A stretch of 64,000 nt of DNA from Areca catechu (taxonomy: Eukaryota; Streptophyta; Magnoliopsida; Arecales; Arecaceae). Shown piece after piece: positions 44,079 to 54,950 of this stretch. A model generated the notes under the pieces. It was not told the DNA's origin and did no database searches. It saw only the letters and a program-made list of their open reading frames with translations. Made by a program: the position numbers and the translations under genes. Position 1 is the stretch's first letter, and each line of letters begins with the position of its first letter. The stretch is from assembly GCA_021397845.1 (NCBI GenBank), contig CM038050.1, forward strand, positions 114,069,891-114,133,890, read 5' to 3'.

Positions 44079-44081
44079 TTT

Positions 44082-44093
44082 TGGTATTAGAGC
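44082..44093 (+). promoter_or_regulatory. G2 primer-binding site, one base changed
   Basis: TGGTATTAGAGC, with T for C at position 7 of the usual site. The upstream unit inside the LTR reads TAGTATCAGAGT. Confidence 0.75.
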
Positions 44094-44729
44094 CCTGTTT
44101 AGGGTTCTTGCTTGTTTGATTGTTTTTTCGTTCCTTTTTACTTTTGCTGCCTGGAGTAGACTCCCCTGGCCGTCCGGTCCTAGGAACAAGTGAGATGCAA
44201 GCCTCCTCCTCCCATTCCATGGGGGTTCCTAGGGCGTGTAGGGGTGCCGCTGGGTTATAACTTCTAGGCAGGGATTGTAAATGGGACACATGTTCTATTT
44301 TCTGCCAGTAACTACCCTGTTATTCGAATTGTTTCTCCGTGCAGAAAACTCCAAATTAAGTAATTCTTATTTTTCTGGAACCAGAATAATTGATAGTAAT
44401 TTACATAAAAGTTTAATGATTTATTAATTTTTTAGATTTTCTGAGATCAATTTTACTGCTGTTCTATTTTTTTTATTTTCTGCAAGCTATTTTTTTATTT
44501 GAGTGTGCATAAATTGAATCTATCTTAAGGGCACCGAAGTTGCAACATAAGGGGAGGATTGAGACCCTCTCCTTAGCCCAAAACCACCTCCCGTGCATTC
44601 GAACCTAAGCCTTTAATCTTAAAATTAATTAGACCTAATTTGCCCTAGTGGGCTAGGGACACCAACTGGTCGGGTCTAGGCTAGTATTGAGTCAGTTTGT
44701 CTAGTTACTCTGTGTGTGCTTTGTACTCA

Positions 44730-44862
44730 GTGTCTAGAATGGTGGTTCAGGGATTCTATCCCGAAGGGCTTGTGTGCTGGTCCGCCTACCTGGCCAATCA
44801 CTGATTGGTGTCTAGGATTGGCAATTAGGGACCTAACACTCCCCTTACACCTGCCTGGCTGA
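44730..44862 (+). promoter_or_regulatory. Structured leader block (G2 copy)
   Basis: Same ordered elements as at 3985-4117. The first stem is GGGAT-TCT-ATCCC (44750-44762) against GGGAC-TAC-GTCCC in G1, so the closing pair changed on both sides. The second hairpin CCAATC-ACT-GATTGG (44794-44808) is unchanged. It lies 119 bases before the gag ATG, the same distance as in G1. Confidence 0.7.
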
Positions 44863-44981
44863 GTCCCGAGTTACTACAGGCTAGCTTGCCACTCTGATTG
44901 GGCATCTAGTTTGGGCTCTAGGTCTAGTTAGCCCGTAGTCATTTCAGTCGAGTCTCATTTGGTGTGCTTGCTTGCATCATC

Positions 44982-45587
44982 ATGTCCACCCGGAACGGAG
45001 TACCCTACCAACCTGGTCAAACCCAACCTGATTTAGAGGCCATGATTAGAACTCTTACCGAAAGTATGACCAAATTGAGTCAGGATATGAATGAGGATTT
45101 TGCCCAGTTTAGAGACCGAGCCCAGGGACTTGAGAAACGTAGACATCAAAATTGGACCCCTGATCCAAAATTTAATAGGCCCCAACCTCACCCATGCCAG
45201 GAGCCTAGGAGGACCTTATACCGTGATCCCGAGCATAACCCTAGGAGCCTATACCCATACTTGGTTGACTTAGAGAAGGGACCCATTAGGAACATCGAAC
45301 CTTATGCACCCACTTTTGATGGAAGACAAGAGACATATATTAAGTGGGAAGAACAAATGGATCGGTATTTTGAGTGCATTAACATATCGGAATTGGGACA
45401 AGTTAGGTTGGCCAAAACCAAGTTCACCAAACATGCTAGGTCGCATTGGTATGCTATTGAGCATGAGTGTTATCAAAGAAAAAAGGAAATATATACTTGG
45501 AGAGATATGAGAAGTAAGTTGAGAGATAGGTACCTAGGTAGATCCTATGAGAAAAGACTTTTAGACCAATGGTACCAATTACGATAA
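44982..45587 (+). pseudogene. gag: G2 gag, first frame
   Basis: 202 residues from MSTRNGVPYQPGQ. The start is the ATG shared with G1. N-terminal helix (TESMTKLSQDMNEDFAQFRD), basic middle, then the retrotransposon-gag core: APTFDGRQETYIKWEEQMDR, YFECINISE, and SHWYAIEHECYQRKKEIYTW. It ends at a stop after DQWYQLR and continues in another frame 12 bases later, so a small deletion or stop splits the protein. The core aligns with H gag (APTFDGSLDPKVYTDWE), which places it in Ty3/gypsy. Likely a particle protein before decay. Confidence 0.8.
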
Positions 45588-46337
45588 GGTAATAGGCTTG
45601 TGTATAAATATATCGAGGACTTCCAGTGGTATGACATGAAATGCAATACCATTGAGACCGAAGCTCAGATCACATCGAGGTTTAGGGTTGGGTTACACCC
45701 AGACATTTATAGGAAGCTATGCCTTGAAAAGACCAATAAGTTAGACCGAGCCTACCAAGAAGCCCAAGACTATGAGTGGTCTTTAAGATATAACCAATCA
45801 AGTACTTTGGACTTAAAGCCAACCTCTACCAACTTGAGTCAAGTTCCGATTGATCCGACACCCGTAGTGAACCAGACTTTTGTTTATCAATTCCCACTTG
45901 TGTCACCTCTTGACCAGAAAGATAACACTGAGAAGGAGTTAGGCATGGCCATCCCAAAATTAGTTGACCTGACCAGAGCAGTACTTAAAGAGGAATCAAA
46001 GGAGAATAGATTAGAACCTTTCAGTGAGATTGAGGAAGAAATATATGAGCTTGACATAAGTTTGATAGATGAATATGAAGAAGAAGAATTTGAGGATATC
46101 TCTCCCGATAATTCAATTAACCAACTCCTACCTGATGGGGTTATTGAGGGGACCCCTGCCACTCAAGGAATTCAGGAGCTAACCCTAAGAGAAGACCCTT
46201 TTGAGGAAGTTCAGGAAGAGGAAATTGCACCCAATGAGAGTTTAAGTGAGAATACCCCTGAACTCATTGAGGAATCCAAAGAAGACACCCCTGAGTCAAA
46301 TCTGGTAGAGAAGTGTGAAGAAGGAAGGGGTTCATAA
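45588..46337 (+). pseudogene. gag: G2 gag C-terminus and acidic region
   Basis: The second frame (Met at 45600) continues gag with YKYIEDFQWYDMKCNTIETE, ITSRFRVGLHPDIYRKLCLE and the DRAYQEAQDYE helix. No zinc knuckle follows. The rest is strongly acidic, with EEEIYELDISLIDEYEEEEF matching the stretch after the zinc knuckle in H, K and G1. It continues Glu-rich through about residue 240 and stops. This 245-residue open stretch is long for a dead element. Confidence 0.65.
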
Positions 46338-46800
46338 GAATTGCCCATTGAGAAGGTCCAAGAACAAGAAAAACATAGTAGCTTAGAAGACTTTCTAGAT
46401 AAACATTCCAAAGACCTTCCTGATAACCTTCCACCTTCTAGGAGCGCCCAGCCTACCCTAGAACTTGCACTTGTAGACCCTCCTAGAGCAAATCATGAGG
46501 TTTGGATGAGTGCACCTATAGAACAATGTCCTCATTTTAAGGTCGTCCTGAATAACCAAGGTATGTTTCTTGTTTCCTATAAGCCACCTCAAAACTCTGA
46601 TTCTTATTTCCTACCCTTCCTTGAATCTTCTCATGTTTCTAGAGCTATGGGATTACACTTTAACTGAGATTTCTAGGTTGCAAGACTCTTTAGAACCTAT
46701 TAGGTTTGCCACCTACTTCTGGAAGACCTTATGGCACCTACTAGGCACCCATGATAAGTTTTCATACTCTGCATGTCATCCTCCGACCCAAGGTCAAACC
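46338..46800 (+). pseudogene. G2 unknown region joined to integrase edge
   Basis: 46341-46667 encodes 108 residues (MPIEKVQEQEKHSSLEDFLD, then PPSRSAQPTLELALVDPP and EQCPHFKVVLNN) that I cannot assign. The related stretch in G1 (SYLLPF near 5700) shows it belongs to the family. In an overlapping frame at 46680-46800 comes RFATYFWKTLWHLLGTHDKF and a degenerate HPPTQGQT, the integrase edge near the third catalytic residue. The enzymes normally lying between are missing. Confidence 0.55.
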
Positions 46801-47293
46801 TAGAGAGCCTTAGTTTGTTAAGTTTAGACCTAGGGTTCCTTTAGAATAAAGTCCATTCTTTAGGAATGCGTCATTAGTCTAGTTTAGTTTTTCTTGACCC
46901 TTTACTAGGCTTTGGCTTAGATTTTGGTTTGATTCAGAGCACCAGGAATTGGGATTTGTATTTTGTCTAGGGCTGAAATTGCATTCAATGTTTCGATCAA
47001 TTGGTCTATAGGCTAGAGTCCCTTTGAAATTGTTCATGGATACAAGCCTCACACACCACTTGATCTGATTTCACTATTAGCCCACACACAAGTCTCTTGA
47101 TGCACTTGCATAGCATGTAAAGGACTTGCATAAAGAAATTCATTTCAAAATAACTTTAAGTAATGAAATTTATAAGAAGTTGGCTGATTCTCAAAGGTGA
47201 GTCAAAACTTTTGTTGAGAGAGACTATGTATTGATTAGGTTAAGGCCTGAGGGGTTTCCTCCTGGAACCGTTAGAAAGTTACATGCTAGAGGA
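46801..47293 (+). pseudogene. G2 integrase C-terminal remnants
   Basis: Degenerate sequence matching 5900-6360 of G1. It has a FEIVHGYKPHTPLDLIS-like stretch at about 47028-47080, then YKKLADSQR and VLIRLRPEGFPPGTVRKLHA at about 47160-47290. It ends at the tandem duplication join with the four-base overlap AGGA. Confidence 0.65.
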
Positions 47294-48355
47294 CCTGCGA
47301 GCAACCTGAAGATGAGTTAGAAAATTTAGAAGGCATAAGAGAGTAAAGAAGTGAAGGGAAAAAGGAGTGAAGGGTGGTGATCAAGAGGGACTCTTCTGGT
47401 TGGGTGTCCAAGAAGAGCTTCCAGTGGGGCATCCCTGTCTTGGAGAAGGATTGCTAGCTTGCATAGGAAGAAGACACTTAGGGCCTCTCACCCCTCGATG
47501 TCCTGAAGGACAAAGGCACTCTCTCTCAGAGTTCCAAGTCTAGAGACAAGGGCAATGAAGAAGAAAACTTCAGAAATTTTTTTTTCATTTTATCAATCAT
47601 CATTTACAAGAGGGTTAGGGCCCTTTTTATAAGCTATAAGTCCTCATTTGAATTCAAATGAGAGGAGTTACAAAACATCATTCAAGGGGGCACCCAAAAT
47701 CTGAATTTGAACTCTTGAAATTTGAAATTCTTGAAGCATGGCCGACCTTGACTTGGTGGAAAGGCTTGATTCGGGGATGGAAGGGAGGATGTTGTCTTCA
47801 TTAATCAATGGGGTGCCCATTTACTTTAAAATTCTTCCTTGGCTGACCATGACATTTGGAGAAAAGCTTGATATATGTAGTGGGGTGGGGATGTTGTTGG
47901 CTTGGATCAAGGAAAGGTTTAATGGGGCGTCCAACATGGCTTTGACTTTGAAAATTTCTATCTAGTCTTGGCCGCCCAAAGGAGCTTGGTGAAGTGGCGC
48001 CTCCCCATGCCACGTGGTACTTGTGATGTGGCACTCCATGAGCTGAAGTGGTACTCCTAACTTGGCATGGAGAGGTGGCTTGAATCATCTATAATTGGGT
48101 TTGACTTGATTGCCCACTTGTGGACCCTTCTTCAAACTAGCTTGAGCCCATCTTTAAATTGATTTGAGCTTGTGAACCAATTCGACTAATTACAGGACCA
48201 GTTGACCCTAACTTGACCAAATTGGCCAAAATACAAGACTAAACCAAAAATTGAAACCAACAAGATACTAATTACATAACTCAAAAGCAAATTACTCAGG
48301 CTTTAAGCCTTATTACAGGATCCAAAAGATTAAGAACCCTAATCAAAGATCCATA

Positions 48356-49867
48356 AAGGGTTGAGGGCTGCCATGATCTTTTACTCAAGATCCTTGGACC
48401 TACAAGAGAGTACCGGTGCTCTGATACCACTTGTTGCCCAGAAATGGAGCCCAAGAGGGGGGTGAATTGGTCTTTTAAAAATTAAAACAATTATGTGAAG
48501 GCCGTGTAGTGTTTGTGGATAATGCACTTAAGTAAATGTAGTGGAAAATAATAAGTAAAGTGCAGAAAATAAAGTGCAAGAAGTAAGAGAAGATAATCAC
48601 ACACAAACACCAATATTTATAGTGGTTCGGTGTTCTCCAAATACTTATGTTCACTCCCCAAGTCCCTCTTGAAAATTTCTATTATAATTTTTCAAAGATT
48701 ATAGCCGACTTGTTTTCCAAGGCTCACAAGTCAAAACCTAAGTTGGTTTTGTCACCTAGGCTCACCAACAAACCTTTACACTTGTTTTGGCTTTGGGCTC
48801 ACAAGTAAACCCTAGTTGGTTTTGGCTCACCAACAACCTTACAACATACTTTCAAGAACCTTGAAAGCTAGGTCAAACAGTAATAAATTCAGAATTCAAG
48901 AATTTAACACAAACAAACTCTCTTCTTAGAGTGGATGAGAATCTTTGAAGCTCTTAAATGATTACTTGATATGACTTGACTTGGAATCTTCTCAAGAACA
49001 CTTTTGGAAAGATGAAATGAAAGGCTTTTCAGTGGAATCTCTCCTTTTTTGCTTTTGGAAGTGGAGTTTTGAAGAAGGGCTTTAACTCTTGGATATTTCT
49101 TTGCTTGCAACTTTTCTCTTGCTTCATAAGTGAGTTTGGTGAAGCTTGAATATATGAAATACATCCAAAAAACTGTTTTAGATCGTTAGGGATCAAAAAC
49201 TAGCCATTTGGAGCTAAAAATAATGATTTCAGGCTATCAGAAAATAGATCCATTAAGGCTGTCAGAACTCGAGTATCGACACTTGGCTGTCAGGTGTCGA
49301 TACTTGATTTCCAGGTGTCGACACTTGATTTCCAGGTATCGACACTTGAACTTTCAAGTATTGACACTTGACTCACAGGTGTCGACACTTGACACAAAAA
49401 TCTCTCCATGGCCAAGTTCTAGATTTTCAAAAATTCTCAGGCCTTGAGTCGACACTTGGGAACTTAAGTGTCGACACTTGAGTTTCAGGTGTCGACACTT
49501 GAGTTCTGAGTGTCGACACTTGGCATACCATGAAAAATTTTTGCGTGCCAAATGCTGAAGTATCGACACTTGGGCAGGTTCGACACTTGGTTTTGTAATT
49601 TTCAGAAATAAGTGCCAATCAAGCCAAAAACATAAAGATTATTCATGAAATTAAATGCAACATATATAAACAATAATTGAACTTATTTGTGCCCTTTTTG
49701 CATGGAAAAGACTCCTCAAATCATGAAAAATGCTTTGTGCCAAAGCATGTCATGATACTTTAACTTTGAGAATTTGAGGTGCTTGTTTCCTGAAAACTCA
49801 TAACTAGAAATAATCATTAGAACAAAATATATACTCAACGTTTTGTTATTCATCAAAATCATAGGGT
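48356..49867 (-). mobile_element. S2 LTR with internal stub (copy 2)
   Basis: Counterpart of 37665-39187. Primer site complement at 48418-48429 and LTR from 48432. GTGTCGACACTTG motifs at about 49270-49400 and 49445-49590. The edge reads TGTTGCCCAGAAATGG, nearer the consensus than copy 1. Confidence 0.65.
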
Positions 49868-50703
49868 AGAGCCAATAATACCTTACCATTATACCTTTGA
49901 AGAATGTTGTGGAAAAAGCCCTCGAGCCACACACATGTCTGACCTCTATGGGTAGTTCACACCGTGGCTCGACTCCGATCAACTACCTTAAAGTGCTATC
50001 TCCTTAGGATTTTTTAGGCCGATCTACTTCTTCTCGGAAGACATGGAGGAGAGGTGGAACCCTTCCTAACTAGCTCTCTTCCCAAGACCTAGCTTGAGTG
50101 CTAGGTATTCACACACCCAATACCCCAGTCCTCACAAGCCCCTTTTCTCTTCCCTCTCAGAATCTCAGTAGCAGGAAAACTCATCAATAGGAAAATAGTT
50201 TTTTTCTAGCTTGGCAGCCCTAAAACAACCCTTATATATAGAGGTAGCCATGAGAGGGAGAATAAGGAAGGAGGAGTGATTGGGGGAGAAGGTTGAGGGC
50301 TATACCAAATAGGTTCCAAGCATAAATGGCAAGAATGACCATCATTCTATGAAAGCTTGGAGACAAAACCAGTCAAATTTCGAAATTCAAATTCAAATTC
50401 AAAATTCAAAATCAAAACCTTCTAGAAATCTTTCCAAAATTTTTGCTTGTCATAGCCAAGTGTCGACACTTGCAAGTGTCGACACTTGGAACTTGGTCAA
50501 TCACATTGACCTCTAGTGATGGCAAATGATTCTCAATCATCGATCATCCTTTAGATCATATCGAAACCTCTATGGTGTATGACCTCATAGGTTTGAACAC
50601 TAAGCCAGTAGTACTGGATCACTTCCAGTACCAGTCAAAGTCTTCATCTAGCAATGATACCCGATGTCCGGATAGGTCGAGATTGCAGAGCAATTTTCTA
50701 ACA
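49868..50703 (-). repeat. C4 3' LTR (copy 2)
   Basis: Counterpart of 39188-40012, with the same 34-base palindrome at 50456-50489. Confidence 0.55.
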
Positions 50704-50726
50704 ATGATACCCCACTTGGACTAAAG

Positions 50727-52378
50727 CTAATCGATACAAAATCTTATTCCTATTTTCCATTTACAACTGTCAAACTCTTGAACTCCAATGGCTTTAATGA
50801 AGGGGTCAACCTGGTTCTCCTTTCTATCGATCTTCTGGAGGTCAATGTCACCTTGTTCCATGATCTCTCACACAAGGTGATAGCATTGTAGAATGTGTTT
50901 TATGCGATGATGAGACTTCGGCTCTTTGGCTTGAGCAATGTCTCCAGTGCTATCATAATAAACCGAAATAGGACCATCTAGGGAATGTGCCACTCCCAGC
51001 TTGCCAAGGAACTTTTGCAACCACACTACTTCCTTTGCTATATCCGATGCTGCAATGTATTCTGCTTCGCATACTGAGTCTTCATAGTGGCTGCATGAAA
51101 CTTTTCCAGTAGATCGCTCATCCATTTAGGGTAAAGATAAATCCTGACACACTCTTGGTATCATCCCTATCTGACTAAAAACTGGAGTCAGTATACCCTA
51201 CAAGTTTTAAGTTAGGTTCTCCATAAACCAGCCTTTGGTTCCTAGTATTTTGCAAATACTTAAGAATGGTCTTTACCACTTTCCAATGAGCTTCACCTGG
51301 GTTAGACTAGTATCTGCTCACTACGTCTAGTGAGTATGCCATGTCTGGTCTAGTACATGTTATGGCGTACATGATAGAACCCACTACCGAAGCATATGGG
51401 ATTCTACTCATAGGCTCTCTCTCCTCAGGAGTTGTCGCACAATCCCTTTTGGAGAGATTAATTCCAGTGCCTATCGGGAGATAGCCTTTCTTGGAATTTT
51501 TTATGCTAAACCACTTCAGCATAGTATCGATGTATGTAGACTGGGACAATCCCAGAAGCCTCTTAGATCTATCTCTATAGATCTTCATACCTAGTATATA
51601 AGAGGCTTCATCCAAGTCCTTCATAGAAAACTGAGATAACAACCAGACCTTTATTTCTTGTAGTGCTAGGATGTCATTCCCGATTAAGAGAATGTCATCC
51701 ACAAGGAACACAATCACAAAACCATTAGCCCATTTGTAAATGCAAGGTTCTTCTTCGTTCCTAACGAAGCCATACGACTTGATACACTTATCAAATCGCA
51801 TGTTCCAACTCTGTGATACTTGCTTTAGTCCATAGATGGACCTTTGAAGCTTGCATACCTTTGACTCATCTATGGATGTGAACCCTTCAGGTTGTATCAT
51901 ATACACTTCTTGAAGCTCACTATTCAGGAAAGCTATTCGGACATCCATTTGCTAGATTTCATAGTCAAAGTGTGCCACTAAAGCAAGCATGATCCGAATG
52001 GATTTGAGCATTATCACAGGAGAGAACATCTCATCATAGTCAATACCATAATGTTGATGATATCCCTTGGCAACCAAATGGGCTTTATAGGTCTCTACCC
52101 GCCCGTCTACGGCCCTCTTTCTTTTGAAAATCCATTTACACCTAATGGATTTTATCCCCTTAGGTGGATCAACCAATGTCCATACATTGTTGATTTTCAT
52201 GGATTCTATTTTGGATTTCATGGCTCCTAGCTATTTCTTAGAGTCCGACCTCTGCATCACATCTAGATAATTGATCGGATCCTCATTGTTCTCATCAAGT
52301 TCAATGGGATTACCATCCCAAACCAAGAAATCATGGAATCTGTCCGGTCGACTCGGTACCCTATCGGATCTCCTTAAT
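50727..52378 (-). pseudogene. pol: C4 copia pol 3' part (copy 2)
   Basis: Better kept than copy 1. 51307-51948 is open for 213 residues from MDVRIAFLNSELQEVYMIQP through KKGYLPIGTGINLSKRDCAT and PYASVVGSIMYA. 51952-52221 holds the upstream reverse transcriptase part. 50868-51125 holds RNase H (EAEYIAASDIAKEVVWLQKF, ISVYYDSTGD). The catalytic loop is VFLVDDILLIGND, with the Tyr of YVDD lost by a three-residue deletion also present in copy 1, so that loss predates the duplication. The stop in place of Trp before MDVRIAF is also shared. Confidence 0.75.
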
Positions 52379-52971
52379 TGATGGGGGACCCAAAACCCAT
52401 CCAGGTTTTCTTTTTCTTTTTTTATATTTTTTTATTTTTTAGTTTAAAAATACTTATCCCAACTATTCCTTTGATTCCCATTATCCTTACCTTATCCCGA
52501 TGTTATTCCCAACTTATTCCAAATCTATTCCTATCTTCTTCAACCTCCAGGAAATCACAGAGAGTTCATTTTTCCGATTTTTTTTTTATTTTGATCTGGA
52601 AACATAATAGGATGGAAAAAAAAGAAAATGGATCGGCGGTAGAGAATCTAGATTGATATGAAGGTACCCTAATTTTCTAGCTCTGATACCAAAATTGATG
52701 AGGGATAGATAGGTAGGATCGTTGGTGAGCCTAGAAGTCACCTAAATTAGATACTATATTTTTTTGGTATATTTTTTTTTTCTAGGGATGGCGAAGGAAT
52801 AGTGGGGATGGAAGATAGGGATCTAGATCTCATGGACTTTGGGACTCACCATAACGAAGAGACCTCTCACCTCTAAGGCATTACACCCTCCTCGATGCTT
52901 GGAGGAGCTAGGTTGAATCTCAAAGGTCATGAGGGGTTAAAGAAAATGGGTTGGGAAGGGGGATAACTAGG
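52379..52971. mobile_element. Head-to-head fragments of a J-type LTR element (copy 2)
   Basis: Counterpart of 41686-42275: plus-strand LTR start TGATGGGGGACCC at 52379, primer-site complement 52680-52691, and opposite LTR edge at 52696. Confidence 0.5.
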
Positions 52972-54093
52972 TGGTGCGGGCACCAGACTTAGAAGAAGAC
53001 TTCAGGGCTCCATCTGGATCTCTGATTGACCTTGCCCGAAGAATTAGGGTTTTCTGGTTTTGTAATAAGGGTTGACTTGGTCAACTCAATTTTAATCTTG
53101 AGTCTGTATTTCACTGCAATTTAAATTTTGTTGAGTCATGTTGACTCAGTACAAGTCCTAGTAGTGGTCTAGGTCTTCTCCAGGTTGGTGCCACTTTTTT
53201 TCAGTCAAGTCAAGGTCCAGGGTGCCACATTTTTTCTCCCAGGCCCAAGCAAGTGTGCGCCACACTCCCAGCCACACGCCAGAGTCCAGGAGGCACCACA
53301 TCTCCATCCAGTATCTTTGGTCCCTACACCACAAGAAGTAAGTTCCTTTTTTTTCTTGCACCACTTGGGAGAGAAATCCATCAAGATACCTCAATCCAAG
53401 GAGGAGCCAATTTCTTTCCAGATAAACCCAAGCCAGGATGGCAAGAATTTTTCTTGAAGAGAGGATCAAGGAGGTGCCCCATAATGTTCCATAAAAATCG
53501 AAGTTATAAAAGGGAAGAGAGCATGTCTTGGGGAGGAATTCAAGGAGGTTCCCAAAAGTTTCCAAAAGTGCCAAAGCCATGAAAGGAAGAACCTAAACTT
53601 GTGGAGCAAGACTAGGAGGTATCCAAATGAGCCAAACCATGAAGGAAAAATCCTTGATTCATGGAGAGATACTAGGAGACACCCCCATAACCTGCCATTT
53701 GGAGCTGATTTTCAAGTTTTCTTGGAGTTTTTGGGCTGCCCACTCATGGAAGGAGTCTTGGGAAGAGAATTTGATGCCTAAAGTATGGGTTAGTCCTATT
53801 AGTCCCACATGGAAAATGTATAAAATTTTATTTCTTTGTTATGTCTATATATTCAACTCTATGTAACTCTTGAACTCAATGATGAATGAAATCAAATTCT
53901 TTGTGAGAAACTTTGTGTTTCTCTCTTCCGCACTTGTATTCAAGTGTTGAGCTCCGTGAGGGAGTGATTCCGGTTTCCACAGGAACCTTGAGGAGGTGTG
54001 AGATCTCCAAACCCTACCAAAACCCTAGGTTAGCCACTTCAATTCCAAACCCTAGTCGCCCATCATCTTCTTCATTCCACCAATCATCCAAAC
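52972..54093 (+). repeat. G-family LTR, right part lost
   Basis: Counterpart of the first 1.1 kb of the G2 5' LTR. It includes the terminal TGGTGCGGGCACCA and the TATA region (about 53819). It stops at CATCCAAAC, where C3 joins. Confidence 0.8.
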
Positions 54094-54224
54094 GATTATC
54101 ATAGTGAGGGCTATGATTTTTGGTAAAATAGTGGGAGACATAATTAAATTGAAGACCTAATTTAATTATGTAAGTCATTTCATGGTTGTTTGCTTATGTA
54201 TTGTTCTTTATTAAATGTAGATAA

Positions 54225-54950
54225 ATAGCATCTTCATTATCACTGAGAAGTATCTTAGATACCAACAAACTGACTGGTCCAAACTACGTGGACAGGTTGA
54301 GAAATTTAAAGATTGTGCTGAGTTCAGAAAAACTTTCTCATATTCTTGATACCCTTAGTCTTAATCCACTAGGGGATGATGCCACACAGGAAGATATGGC
54401 CACATACAGAATGTGGCAGAATGACTCCCTCACTGTCAAGTGTATCATACTGGCCTCTATGACCAATGAGTTACAGAGACAGCATGAAAGCATGGATACT
54501 TAATCCATAATGCTCAATTTAAAAGAGCTTTATGGAGAACAAAGCAGAACTGCTAGATACGAAATATCTAAGCAGTTATTCTGTGCTAGGATGATAGAGG
54601 GAACATCCATTTAGGATCATGTTCTGAAGGTAATTGACTTAATCACCAGATTGGGTCAATTAGGTTTTATTATGGATGGGGAGTTGAATCAAGATTTGAT
54701 CCTGCAATCACTCCCGGAGTCATTTTCTCAGTTTGTCTTGAATTATCACATGAACAAACTGAACACTTCTTTGCCTGAGCTGTTAAATATGTTAAAAACT
54801 GCAGAGAGCCACGTTAAGAAAGAAAAAGCTCCACTTCTTCTTGTTGATAAAACCAATAAGAAGAAATCAGGCAAAAAGGGTTTTAATAGGAGGCTAAATC
54901 CTAAGGGTGGCATCAATAAGAATAAGAAAGGAAAGAAGGCCTCAAAACAG
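54225..54950 (+). pseudogene. gag: C3 gag, broken
   Basis: The start codon is ATA at 54225 where C2 has ATG. Frames at 54288-54503 (ILDTLSLNPL, YRMWQNDSLTVKCIILASMT) and 54651 onward (LNQDLILQSLPESFSQFVLN, LPELLNMLKTAES) follow C2 gag closely. Stops replace codons at about 54500 and 54612. The Lys-rich end reads KKSGKKGFNRRLNPKG in one frame with pol, which shows the A-run that is one base shorter in C2. Confidence 0.8.

Larger units (their letters stand above)
42276..47293 (+). mobile_element. G2: second G-family non-autonomous element, 3' end lost
   Basis: 5' LTR 42276-44078, altered primer site, leader block, gag in two frames, unknown acidic region, integrase edge and C-terminus. It stops at CATGCTAGAGGA (47293), where the second tandem unit begins. 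There is no protease, reverse transcriptase or RNase H. Compared with G1 the gag is much better kept, which makes this the reference copy for the family in this window. Confidence 0.8.
47290..54093. repeat. Large direct duplication, copy 2 (6804 bp)
   Basis: Repeats 36613-43402 in the same orientation at an offset of 10,677. The join to G2 at 47290-47293 shares AGGA with both parents. The right end at 54093 is replaced by C3. Confidence 0.9.
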
